From: Pseudodesulfovibrio hydrargyri
Lineage (GTDB): Bacteria > Desulfobacterota > Desulfovibrionia > Desulfovibrionales > Desulfovibrionaceae
Length of the DNA: 64,000 nucleotides
Assembly: GCF_001874525.1 (NCBI RefSeq)
Contig: NZ_LKAQ01000001.1
Coordinates: forward strand, 917,956-981,955
Direction of reading: 5' to 3'
In this document: piece after piece, positions 50,414 to 57,444 of the stretch
How positions within the stretch are numbered: the stretch's first letter is position 1
Layout of the letters: each line of letters starts with the position of its first letter
Made by a program: the position numbers and the translations under genes
Notes under the pieces: generated by a model
The model's input: the letters and a program-made list of their open reading frames with translations, nothing else
The model's database searches: none
What the model was told of the DNA's origin: nothing

Positions 50414-50449
50414 GTTCCATTTGCGAAAACCGTTCCACTTGCGGAACGC
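50414..50449 (-). promoter_or_regulatory. Two tandem 18-bp operator-like repeats upstream of eutB
   Basis: GTTCCATTTGCGAAAACC followed directly by GTTCCACTTGCGGAACGC; the shared core is GTTCCA(T/C)TTGCG(A/G)AA. The second unit is itself a palindrome (TTCC-N6-GGAA). The form resembles IclR-family binding sites. It lies 54-89 bases before the eutB start, in promoter position. No regulator gene is adjacent. Confidence 0.6.
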
Positions 50450-50570
50450 ATTCCCCGGCCCTGCCCTATCAGGCCCACCGTACCCCGTCCGGCCCGCCCG
50501 AGACAAGGGAATTGCCGCCCTTTCGAGCCGCCCCGGTAGCGCGTCCAAGGGAGGGCAAACGCCCCGCCCC

Positions 50571-50588
50571 TCTGACAACATTGTCAGA
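50571..50588. promoter_or_regulatory. 18-bp palindrome TCTGACAA-CA-TTGTCAGA
   Basis: Perfect 8-bp arms with a 2-base centre, flanked by GCCCC and GGAGGGGC that extend the symmetry. It lies in the 260-base gap between the M20 amidohydrolase stop and eutB. It may be a terminator stem for the former or an operator for the latter. Confidence 0.5.
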
Positions 50589-50620
50589 CCGGAGGGGCCG
50601 ATTGCCCGATATTGTGCAAA

Positions 50621-51958
50621 TCAGACGCCTTGCGCGGTCCGGGCCCGGCCCGGCAGTTCCATGCAGCCGAGGACGCAGCGGGCGAACAGGGCCGCGCCCG
50701 GGGCCAGGCAGCGCTCGTCGAAGTCGAAGCGGGCGTTGTGGTGCCCGGCGGCCAGGTCGCTGCCGAGCATGAGGTAGGTGCCAAGCCCGCCCTGATGCTG
50801 GACCTCGGCCAGCATCAGGGCGAAGTCCTCGCTGCCGCGCAGGTCCATGGCGTCGATGACCCCGGCGGGATCGAAAAAGTCCATTGCCCCGGCCGCCCGC
50901 CGGACCACCGCCGCCAGCTCCGGGTCGCTCCGCCCGCTCACGCTGCGCCCGACCTCGGCCAGGGCGAGGTCCACCCCGTACATCCGCGCGGCCCCGGCCA
51001 GGACCTCCCGGGCGCGCCCGTACATGAAATCGTTGATCGCCGTGGTCTGGCCGCGCGTCTCCCCCTTGATAAGCGCGTTCGGAGGGACCACGTTGCGCCC
51101 CTGGCCCGCGTTGAGCACGCCCACGGATATCCGTGAAGCGCCCTGCCCGTGGCGCGGGATGGCGTGCAGGTTCAGGGCCGCGCAGGCCGCGGCCAGCAGG
51201 GCGTTGCGCCCCTGCTCCGGGGCCGCCCCGGCGTGGGCCGCCACCCCGCTGAAGGTCGCGTCGAACTTGGTGGTGGCCAGGAACCCGCCGACCCCGCAGA
51301 CCAGTTGCCCGGTCCTGGGCGCGCGGAACCCGATGTGCCCGCCGAAGAGGTAATCCACCCCGTCGAGCGCCCCGGCGTCGACCATGGGCCCGGCCCCGCG
51401 CACGCCCTCCTCGCCGGGCTGGAAGATCAACCGGACCGTGCCGTGAAGCCGGTCCTTGAGCCCGGCCAGGAGTTCGGCCACGCCCAGGCCGATAACCACG
51501 TGACCGTCGTGGCCGCAGGCGTGCATCACTCCGGGGTTGACCGAGGCGAACCCTTCGCGGAAAGGGCGGTGCGCTTGGTCGCGGGCCTCGTCCAGGTCGT
51601 TGGCGTCCATGTCGAAGCGCATGGCCGTCACCGGGCCGTCGCCGCAACGCAGTTCCCCGACCACTCCGGTCAGGCCGCCGCGCATGCGTTCGATCAGGTC
51701 CGGGTCGCCGCCCTGGGTCACGGCGCGTTCCATGTGGGCGGAAAGTTCCTCTTCCGTCGGCACCCCGAGCATGGACTCGCGGCGCACCGCGTCCTCGCCC
51801 AGGCGGACTTCGTACCCGGCGGCCATGAGCGCGGCCGCGACCTTGGACGCGGTCCGAAATTCCGTCCAGGCGGCCTCGGGGCAGCGGTGCAGGTCGCGCC
51901 GCCGCTCGATGAGCCGTTTCTCCATCCCCGCCGCCAGCCGTTCCATATCCTCGGTCAT
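50621..51958 (-). CDS. M20 family amidohydrolase, AbgA/AbgB-like
   Basis: 445 residues. Metal-binding motifs RFDMDANDL and VMHACGHDGHVVIGLG, the glutamate pair QPGEEGVRGAG, the dimerisation-domain segment SGVAAHAGAAPEQGRNAL and the C-terminal LGSDLAAGHHNARFDFDE are complete. The N-terminal insert of about 40 residues (SMLGVPTEEELSAHMERAV) matches p-aminobenzoyl-glutamate hydrolase-like members. It probably cleaves an aminoacyl amide in the cytoplasm. It shares orientation with eutB but is separated from it by 260 bases holding operator-like repeats, so it is probably a separate transcript. Confidence 0.85.
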   Translation of the reverse strand: MTEDMERLAAGMEKRLIERRRDLHRCPEAAWTEFRTASKVAAALMAAGYEVRLGEDAVRRESMLGVPTEEELSAHMERAVTQGGDPDLIERMRGGLTGVVGELRCGDGPVTAMRFDMDANDLDEARDQAHRPFREGFASVNPGVMHACGHDGHVVIGLGVAELLAGLKDRLHGTVRLIFQPGEEGVRGAGPMVDAGALDGVDYLFGGHIGFRAPRTGQLVCGVGGFLATTKFDATFSGVAAHAGAAPEQGRNALLAAACAALNLHAIPRHGQGASRISVGVLNAGQGRNVVPPNALIKGETRGQTTAINDFMYGRAREVLAGAARMYGVDLALAEVGRSVSGRSDPELAAVVRRAAGAMDFFDPAGVIDAMDLRGSEDFALMLAEVQHQGGLGTYLMLGSDLAAGHHNARFDFDERCLAPGAALFARCVLGCMELPGRARTAQGV

Positions 51959-52061
51959 GTCGCCCTCCGATTGTGCGTCCCCCTGTTCTGGCCCATCGGC
52001 CGACCAAATGCAAAGGGGAAGCGGGCGGCGTCCCGCACCGTGGGGACGGGCCGCCGTCCGC

Positions 52062-52097
52062 GCAAAAGGCCCGGAAGCGAGACTGCCGGGCCTTTGC
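52062..52097 (-). terminator. Terminator after the His-rich protein gene
   Basis: AAAGGCCCGG / CCGGGCCTTT arms with an 11-base loop, about 50 bases after the stop at 52148 on the minus strand and ending in CCTTTTGCG. A typical factor-independent terminator shape with a short T-run. Confidence 0.65.
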
Positions 52098-52147
52098 CGT
52101 GCGGCCCCAAGGCCGTGGTGAAATCGTCCGCGCTGTCCGCGCCGCGC

Positions 52148-52444
52148 CTAGTCGTGGCTGTGGCCGTGCCCGTCGCCGCCGTCGTGGGCGTGGTCCACGT
52201 CGTGGCTGTGCGCGCCGTGGCCGTGGGTGTGCTCGCCCTCGGCCCCGTGCTCGTGCCCGTGCTCGTGGCCATGGCTGTGCACGTGGCAGTGTTCATGGGT
52301 ATGGATGGTGCCGTCCTCGTGGGTATGCTCGTGCACGTGGGCGTGCTCATGCTCATGTTCGTGCTCGTGCATGCCCTTGTCGCCATGGGCGTGCTGATGG
52401 GTCACCTTGCCCTTGCCGTTATTGCAACCGCAGTCCTTGCACAT
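52148..52444 (-). CDS. Small histidine-rich metal-binding protein with HypB-like N-terminus
   Basis: 98 residues, 32 of them His (about one third), with many in HE, HA and HG repeats. The start MCKDCGCN resembles the metal-binding N-terminus of the hydrogenase nickel chaperone HypB, but no GTPase domain follows. No signal peptide, so cytoplasmic. It probably buffers or stores Ni(II), Co(II) or Zn(II). In an anaerobe with [NiFe]-hydrogenases and B12 enzymes, nickel or cobalt is plausible. An ATACA-N5-TGTAT palindrome overlaps its predicted promoter, suggesting metal-dependent repression, and a terminator follows. Low-complexity sequence makes homology calls uncertain. Confidence 0.85.
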   Translation of the reverse strand: MCKDCGCNNGKGKVTHQHAHGDKGMHEHEHEHEHAHVHEHTHEDGTIHTHEHCHVHSHGHEHGHEHGAEGEHTHGHGAHSHDVDHAHDGGDGHGHSHD

Positions 52445-52479
52445 ATCGCCGCTCCTTTGAGGCTGAATTGCTTCCCTCT

Positions 52480-52494
52480 ATACAGAGTATGTAT
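52480..52494 (-). promoter_or_regulatory. Operator-like palindrome ATACA-N5-TGTAT over the His-rich gene promoter
   Basis: Inverted repeat 36 bases upstream of the ATG. It overlaps a possible -10 (TGTATA on the minus strand) that is 17 bases from TTGCAT. The position suits a metalloregulator blocking RNA polymerase. Confidence 0.45.
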
Positions 52495-52637
52495 TCGATC
52501 CATGCAACTGGCAAGCCCGCAAGAAAAGACTTTTCATGCCCGGCCAAGGACAACGGGCCGCGCCCGGTGGCACGCTTTCACACGAAATCCGCGCCGGGGC
52601 GCGGGCCCGATCGACCAAGCGCCGCCCGGTGCCCGGA

Positions 52638-53873
52638 TCAGCCGTCCAGGCCGTCCACGTAGTCCATGATCGCCCGGGCCGAACGCTTGGAGCGGGCAAC
52701 GGCCTCTGCCACGGTTTTGGCCCCGGTGACCACGTCGCCCGAGGCGAACACGCCTTCGCGGGTGGTCCGGCCGTCCTCGTCGGTGATGATCAGGCCGGTC
52801 TTGCCCACTTCCAGGCCGACCAGGTTGGACCGGGGGGCCTGGCTGACCGCGATGAAGACCGAGTCGGCCTCGAACAGGAATTCCGAGCCATCCACCGGGA
52901 CCACGCGCGTCCTGCCGTCGTCGCCTTCCGCGAGCCGCGTCTCCACGCAGACCACGCCCCGGTCGTTGATCTCCTCGGGCGAGGTGAAGAACCGGAAGCG
53001 GACCCCGTCGACTTTGGCGTACTCGTACTCGTACTTGGTCGCGGACATGTCGTCCTCGCCCCGGCGGTAGAGCACGGTGACCTCCCGGGCGCCCTTGCGC
53101 AGGGCGGTCCGGGCCACGTCCATGGCCACATTGCCCGCGCCGATGACCGCGACCTTGCGGCCCAGGCTGTAGACCGAGGGATTTTTGAGGTAATGGATGG
53201 CGTAATGCACGTGGCCCAGGGTCTCGCCCTTGAGCCTGAGCGGCCTCGGGTTCCAGACCCCGGTGCCGATGAAGATCGCCCTGTACTCGTCCCGGAACAA
53301 GTCGTCGATGCCGATGACCGGCCCGATGAGCGTGTTGGGCCGGATCTTCACGCCCAAGCCCATGAGCTTTTCCTTGAGCTTTTCCAGGATGTCCTTGGGC
53401 AGCCGGAAATCCGGGATGCCGTATTGGAGCACGCCGCCGATCCTTTCCTTGGACTCGAACAGGGTCACGTCGAACCCCTGCCGGGCCAGGATAAAGGCCA
53501 CGGTGATCCCGGCCGGACCGGACCCGACGATGGCGATGCGCTTGTCGTTGTTCCCGTTGACCGGACGCTCCGGCTGGAACTGCTCCAGGTAGTAGCGGGA
53601 GATGTACTGCTCGATGCTGCTGACCTGGACCGGCGCGCTCTTCCTGCCCAGGATGCAGTGCCCTTCGCAGAAGTGCTCGTGCGGACAGATCAGCGAGCAA
53701 ACCGAGGTCAACGGATTGTTCTCAAACAGCATGGCGCCCGCCTTGCGCATGTCGCCCTGAAGCAGGGCCTCGACCATCAAATTGGCCGGGGTCGATACGG
53801 GGCAGCCCTTGCTGCACAACGGTTTCTTGCATTGCAGACAGCGGGACGCCTCTTCGATTATATGCTTGCCCAT
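52638..53873 (-). CDS. GltD/NfnB-like NAD(P)-dependent oxidoreductase (glutamate synthase small-subunit type)
   Basis: 411 residues from ATG 53873. N-terminal Cys-rich Fer4_20 domain (EEASRCLQCKKPLCSKGCPVST, SVCSLICPHEHFCEGHCILG), FAD motif IVGSGPAGITVAFILARQG (about residue 115), and NAD(P) motif VAVIGAGNVAMDVARTALRKGA with TVLYRRGEDDMSA (about 235), ending in FASGDVVTGAKTVAEAVARSKRSA. There is no glutamate synthase large subunit next to it, so it could be an NfnB-type or free-standing ferredoxin:NAD(P)H enzyme or serve an unlinked partner. It is divergent from the EamA transporter. The domain architecture is certain; the partner is unknown. Confidence 0.87.
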   Translation of the reverse strand: MGKHIIEEASRCLQCKKPLCSKGCPVSTPANLMVEALLQGDMRKAGAMLFENNPLTSVCSLICPHEHFCEGHCILGRKSAPVQVSSIEQYISRYYLEQFQPERPVNGNNDKRIAIVGSGPAGITVAFILARQGFDVTLFESKERIGGVLQYGIPDFRLPKDILEKLKEKLMGLGVKIRPNTLIGPVIGIDDLFRDEYRAIFIGTGVWNPRPLRLKGETLGHVHYAIHYLKNPSVYSLGRKVAVIGAGNVAMDVARTALRKGAREVTVLYRRGEDDMSATKYEYEYAKVDGVRFRFFTSPEEINDRGVVCVETRLAEGDDGRTRVVPVDGSEFLFEADSVFIAVSQAPRSNLVGLEVGKTGLIITDEDGRTTREGVFASGDVVTGAKTVAEAVARSKRSARAIMDYVDGLDG

Positions 53874-54116
53874 TGAATTTCCTTGTCTGTTGTCGTTGCG
53901 GCCCGGCGAACCGGGCGGAAGGATGGTCCTACAGCATGTGCGCCCGACGTGCAATTCCCTCGGAGCCGACCGGGCGGCGCGCGGGAAAAGTGTTGCCTTC
54001 AAGCCGGACATTCGGCTACGGCCATGGCTTCGCCGTCCTCAAGCGGCGCGCGACAACACCGGCCCGCCCCACGGGCCGGGAGACACCGTCAGCAAGGCCA
54101 ACGGCCGGAAACGAAT

Positions 54117-55019
54117 ATGAACGCCGCCCTCCTCGCCCTCGCGACCATCCTCATGTGGAGTTCCCTGGCCCTGCTCACGGACCGCATCTCGCACCTTCCG
54201 CCCCTGCTCTCGGTGGGGCTGGTCCTGACCGCCTGCGGCCTGGCCGGAGCGGTCAGGCTGCGCAGCTGGAAGGTCTCGGCCGCGACCTGGCTGACCGGCG
54301 TGGGCGGCATCTTCGGCTACCATTTTCTGCTCTTCGCGGCCTTCGGGCGCGCCCCGGCCGTGGAGGCGAACATGGTCCAGTACCTCTGGCCCCTGTGCAT
54401 CGTCCTGTTCACGCCCCTGTTCCTGCCGGGCAACCGGCTGACGCCGGCCCACCTGCTCGGGGCGGCCCTCGGCCTGTCGGGCGCGGGGCTGATCGTCACC
54501 GGCGGGAGCCTCGGCCTGCGCATGGACTACCTGCCGGGCTACCTCTGCGCTCTGGGCGCGGCCGTGACCTGGGCCTGCTACTCGCTCCAGACCAAACGGC
54601 TGCCCCCCTTCCCCACGGCTGCCGTTGGCGGCTTCTGCCTGGTCTCGGGACTGCTCTCCCTGACCCTGCACTTCGCGCTGGGCGGGCACGGGCCCACCCC
54701 CTCGGGCGGGGACTGGCTGATCATCCTGCTGCTCGGCTTCGGCCCCATGGGCGCGGCCTTCTACACCTGGGACGCCGCCATGAAACGGGGCGACCCGCGC
54801 ATGATCGGCGCCCTGGCCTACCTGACCCCCATGCTTTCCACCATGCTGCTCGTGGCGGTCAACGGCCGGGAGTTCACCCCCCTGCACGGCCTGGCCATCC
54901 TGCTGGTCACGGGCGGTGCGGTGATCGGCTCCCTGGACTCCCTGCGCCCGCTGCTCGCGGGCCGCTTCGGACGCCGCCGCAGGGCCTGGGCGCCGTCGTC
55001 CGCCAAGCCGGAAAAGTAG
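54117..55019 (+). CDS. EamA/DMT family transporter, YddG-like
   Basis: 300-residue membrane protein of ten segments arranged as two EamA repeats (ALLALATILMWSSLALLTDRIS; YLCALGAAVTWACYSLQTKRLP). The segment EANMVQYLWPLCIVLFTPLFL resembles the aromatic amino-acid exporter YddG. A positively charged C-terminal tail (GRFGRRRRAW) follows the positive-inside rule. The start is ATG 54117; longer frames are not membrane-like. It is a single gene followed by a GC-rich region with hairpins. Probable metabolite exporter; substrate not known. Confidence 0.87.
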   Translation: MNAALLALATILMWSSLALLTDRISHLPPLLSVGLVLTACGLAGAVRLRSWKVSAATWLTGVGGIFGYHFLLFAAFGRAPAVEANMVQYLWPLCIVLFTPLFLPGNRLTPAHLLGAALGLSGAGLIVTGGSLGLRMDYLPGYLCALGAAVTWACYSLQTKRLPPFPTAAVGGFCLVSGLLSLTLHFALGGHGPTPSGGDWLIILLLGFGPMGAAFYTWDAAMKRGDPRMIGALAYLTPMLSTMLLVAVNGREFTPLHGLAILLVTGGAVIGSLDSLRPLLAGRFGRRRRAWAPSSAKPEK

Positions 55020-55771
55020 CCCGGCCTCCCCGGCGGCCGGGATCGCACGGGTACTTACCTTTTTGCTACCAACCTCCCCAAAAGACCGTTTTTGAGCCTC
55101 GAAAACGGCCCCAACATGTTTGAAACAGGGCCAACGACACTCAAAAAGAGCATCTTCACGGCCAAAGGGCTTTTCAAACCCGAAAAAACGTGGCATAGCT
55201 ATTCATACTGAAAACGAACCAACATATCCTCCCCCGTGGTAATTATAACCACCACCGTTTAGAGGAACAGCCGCGGGGGAAGGCATCACCACTTGTTCCG
55301 CCAGTGGAGGGAGTCGACGCTTCGTACAATTCGCCTGACGCACCGCGTTGATCGGGATTCCGAGGAATCAGGCCGTATCGACAAACGGGTCCGTCACGAC
55401 ATTGTATCGGGAAGATGCTCGGCACCTCGCGAACAGCAACACCGGCGGCACAAGGACACTCCACCAGACAGGCTACGGGGCCTCCGCTCCAAAGCCCGGT
55501 GACGGGGCACCCCGCGCCGGTCCGCACCGCACCCTCGAGCAGGGATCATCTCTTCCGCACAATGTCGCCGCGGCCCGGCGTCCCGTCCGCGAATTGGACT
55601 TTCGCACGGATCAAAACGACTTCATGCACGCCCCGGCACAGCCCGCCCTCTGCGGGCCAGTGGCGGCCCGGGGCCGTTTCGACCGGAGACGGCGCGGCGA
55701 GACCGCCGAGCTGCGGGTCGGGACCAAGGGTAAACGTTTATTCAGGGATGAAAACCTTCAAGGAGGTAACT
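55020..55771. other. Long non-coding region before the fwd operon
   Basis: About 750 bases with no convincing gene; reading frames through it show no family features. It contains a CCGTTTT/AAAACGG hairpin (55087-55109) and a GGCCC/GGGCC stem with TGTTTGAAACA in its loop (55108-55133), either of which may end the EamA transcript. It also has an AT-rich patch at 55140-55260 (promoter area) including GTGGT-AATTAT-AACCAC, and GGAACA/TGTTCC arms at 55264-55299. The last 450 bases are GC-rich. A structured leader or riboswitch for the molybdo/tungsto-enzyme operon is possible but not shown. Confidence 0.45.
55087..55133 (+). terminator. Paired hairpins after the EamA gene
   Basis: CCGTTTT-N9-AAAACGG followed immediately by GGCCC-N16-GGGCC, the second loop carrying the odd palindrome TGTTTGAAACA. 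It lies about 70 bases after the stop at 55019. The terminator role is probable; the palindrome may instead be a regulator site. Confidence 0.45.
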
Positions 55772-55774
55772 GTG
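55760..55774 (+). promoter_or_regulatory. Ribosome-binding site that sets a GTG start for fwdD
   Basis: AAGGAGG at 55760-55766 is followed after 5 bases by GTG at 55772. An in-frame ATG at 55748 has no comparable site and would place this Shine-Dalgarno sequence inside the gene. The GTG start gives a protein beginning at GSISGLLVTV, the start of the FwdD fold. Confidence 0.65.
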
Positions 55775-56155
55775 GGCAGCATTTCAGGTCTGTTAGTGAC
55801 GGTCCGAACCGCCAAACAGGGCTCGGAGATGGTCACCAGCAAGCATGGGGCGCCATACCTTGCCGAGATATCCACCCTGCGCATCCACCCGGACGACCTC
55901 AGCGCCGTGGGCGTGGAGGATGGGGGTCCGGCCGTGCTGGCCAGCCCGCACGGCGAGGTGCGCGTCACCTGCAAGGGCACCGACGTGCCCAAGGGGCTCT
56001 TCTTCCTGCCGCTCGGGCCGGTGGCCAACACCCTCTTCAGCGCGTGGAGCACCGAGGAATCGGGCGTGCCCAACTGGAAGAGGATCAACGTGTCGCTGAC
56101 CCCCTGCGACGAGACGGCCGAAGCGGACAACACCGGCCAAGGAGCGGAGCGATGA
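55772..56155 (+). CDS. fwdD: Formylmethanofuran dehydrogenase subunit D (molybdopterin-dinucleotide-binding)
   Basis: 127 residues, matching the length of stand-alone archaeal FwdD/FmdD, which forms the C-terminal pterin-binding beta-barrel of molybdopterin oxidoreductases. Visible: LLVTVRTAKQGSEMVTSKHGAPYLAEISTLRIHPDDLSAVGVEDGGPAVLASPHGEVRVTC, the usual dinucleotide-binding strand order. It overlaps fwdB by 4 bases (ATGA). Methylotroph FhcABCD complexes have no D subunit, so its presence points to a cofactor-bearing, redox-active enzyme. The start is GTG by the ribosome site. Confidence 0.85.
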   Translation: MGSISGLLVTVRTAKQGSEMVTSKHGAPYLAEISTLRIHPDDLSAVGVEDGGPAVLASPHGEVRVTCKGTDVPKGLFFLPLGPVANTLFSAWSTEESGVPNWKRINVSLTPCDETAEADNTGQGAER

Positions 56156-57444
56156 CGACTCACGACAACGTGGTCTGCACCTTTTGCGGCTGCCTCTGCG
56201 ACGACATAGAGGTGGAGGTGCGGGACAATACCATAACGGCGGTCAAGAAGGCTTGCGCCATCGGCAAGAACAAGATCATGCACGCCACCTCCGATCCCCC
56301 GCCGATCTCCGTGCGCGGGGTCGAGACCTCGGTGGACGAGGCCGTTGAGGAGGCCGTGCGGATCATGAGCACGGCCCGCAATCCCATGGTCTACGGGATG
56401 AGCAGCACCACCTCCGAGGCCCAGCGGGAGATGGTCGAGATCGCCGAGATCACCGGCGCCAACCTGGACAACTGTTCCTCCTACTGTCACGGGCCGGGCG
56501 TGCTCGCCCGCCAGCAGGTGGGGTTGGTCTCCTGCTCCCTGGGCGAGGCCAAGAACCGCGCGGACCTGGTCATCTACTGGGGCTGCAATCCGGTGGAGGC
56601 GCACATGCGCCACCTGTCCCGCTACTCCCTGCAACCCAAGGGGCTGTTCATGCCCGAGGGGCGCAAGGGACGCAAGGTCGTGGCCATCGACGTCCGCCCC
56701 ACGCCGACCACCAAGCGGGCCGACGTCTTCCTCCAGGTCCAACCCGGCCACACCTTCGAGATCGCCTCGGTCCTGCGCGCCCTGCTCAACGGCGTGGAGC
56801 TGGACTTCCCGGACGGCGCCGATTCCGTCGCGGGCGTGCCGGTGGAAGCCTGGCGCGAGGTCGTGGAGATGGTCAAAAAATGCAAGTACGGCGTGCTCTT
56901 CTTCGGCCTGGGCGTGACCCAGTGCCGGAACACGGACATCAACGTCGAGCAGGTCGCCCGGCTGGTCCAGGACGCCAACCGGCACACCCGGTTCTCGGCC
57001 GTGGCCATGCGCGGGCACGGCAACGTCAACGGCACCAACCAGGTCATGAGCTGGCTGACCGGCTATCCCCTGGCCGTGAACTTCAGCAGGGGCTTCCCCC
57101 GGCACAATCCCGGGGAATTCAGCGTGGTGCCCATGCTGGCGCGCAAGGAGATCGACGCGGCCCTGATCGTGGCCACCGACCCCGGCGCGCACCTGCCCAA
57201 GGACGCGGTGGACTTTCTCAAGACCATCCCGGTCATCCACCTCGACCCGCACCGCAACATGACCACGCCTTGGGCCACGGTGGTCATCCCCGTGGCCCCG
57301 GTGGGCGTGGCCGCGACCGGCACCTTCTACCGCATGGACAACGTCCCCCTGCGCCTGAAAAAGCTGGTGGACTCCCCCTTCCCCACGGACGAGGAGGTCC
57401 TGAAAACCATGAAGGAGAAGATCGCTTATGCTGCGAATAACTAA
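56152..57444 (+). CDS. fwdB: Formylmethanofuran dehydrogenase subunit B, catalytic (Mo/W)
   Basis: 430 residues, the archaeal FwdB length. Molybdopterin oxidoreductase fold with N-terminal [4Fe-4S] cysteines C9, C12, C16 (VCTFCGCLCDD) and C35. The motif YCHGPGVL at 111-118 supplies C112, equivalent to the cysteine that ligates tungsten or molybdenum in methanogen FwdB. Pterin-binding regions (IYWGCNPVEAHMRH, AIDVRPTPTTKRADVFLQVQPG, MRGHGNVNGTNQVMSWLTGYP, VATDPGAHLP) are complete. It reduces CO2 to formate at a buried Mo/W site or runs in reverse. The methylotroph FhcB is reported to lack the cluster and cofactor, unlike this protein. It overlaps fwdA by 17 bases. Confidence 0.93.
   Translation: MTTHDNVVCTFCGCLCDDIEVEVRDNTITAVKKACAIGKNKIMHATSDPPPISVRGVETSVDEAVEEAVRIMSTARNPMVYGMSSTTSEAQREMVEIAEITGANLDNCSSYCHGPGVLARQQVGLVSCSLGEAKNRADLVIYWGCNPVEAHMRHLSRYSLQPKGLFMPEGRKGRKVVAIDVRPTPTTKRADVFLQVQPGHTFEIASVLRALLNGVELDFPDGADSVAGVPVEAWREVVEMVKKCKYGVLFFGLGVTQCRNTDINVEQVARLVQDANRHTRFSAVAMRGHGNVNGTNQVMSWLTGYPLAVNFSRGFPRHNPGEFSVVPMLARKEIDAALIVATDPGAHLPKDAVDFLKTIPVIHLDPHRNMTTPWATVVIPVAPVGVAATGTFYRMDNVPLRLKKLVDSPFPTDEEVLKTMKEKIAYAANN

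Noticed and set aside
55187..55206. TGGCATAGCTATTCAT as a sigma54 promoter for the fwd operon
   Set aside because: The -24 half fits but the -12 position reads CA rather than GC.
55243..55527. 94-codon minus-strand frame in the region before fwdD
   Set aside because: No homology pattern, no ribosome-binding site seen and unusual composition; treated as non-coding.
55348..56151. N-terminal extension of FwdB, or a separate gene, in the long open frame upstream of 56152
   Set aside because: FwdB homology begins exactly at 56152 with an ATGA overlap to fwdD; the upstream frame overlaps fwdD and has no recognisable features.
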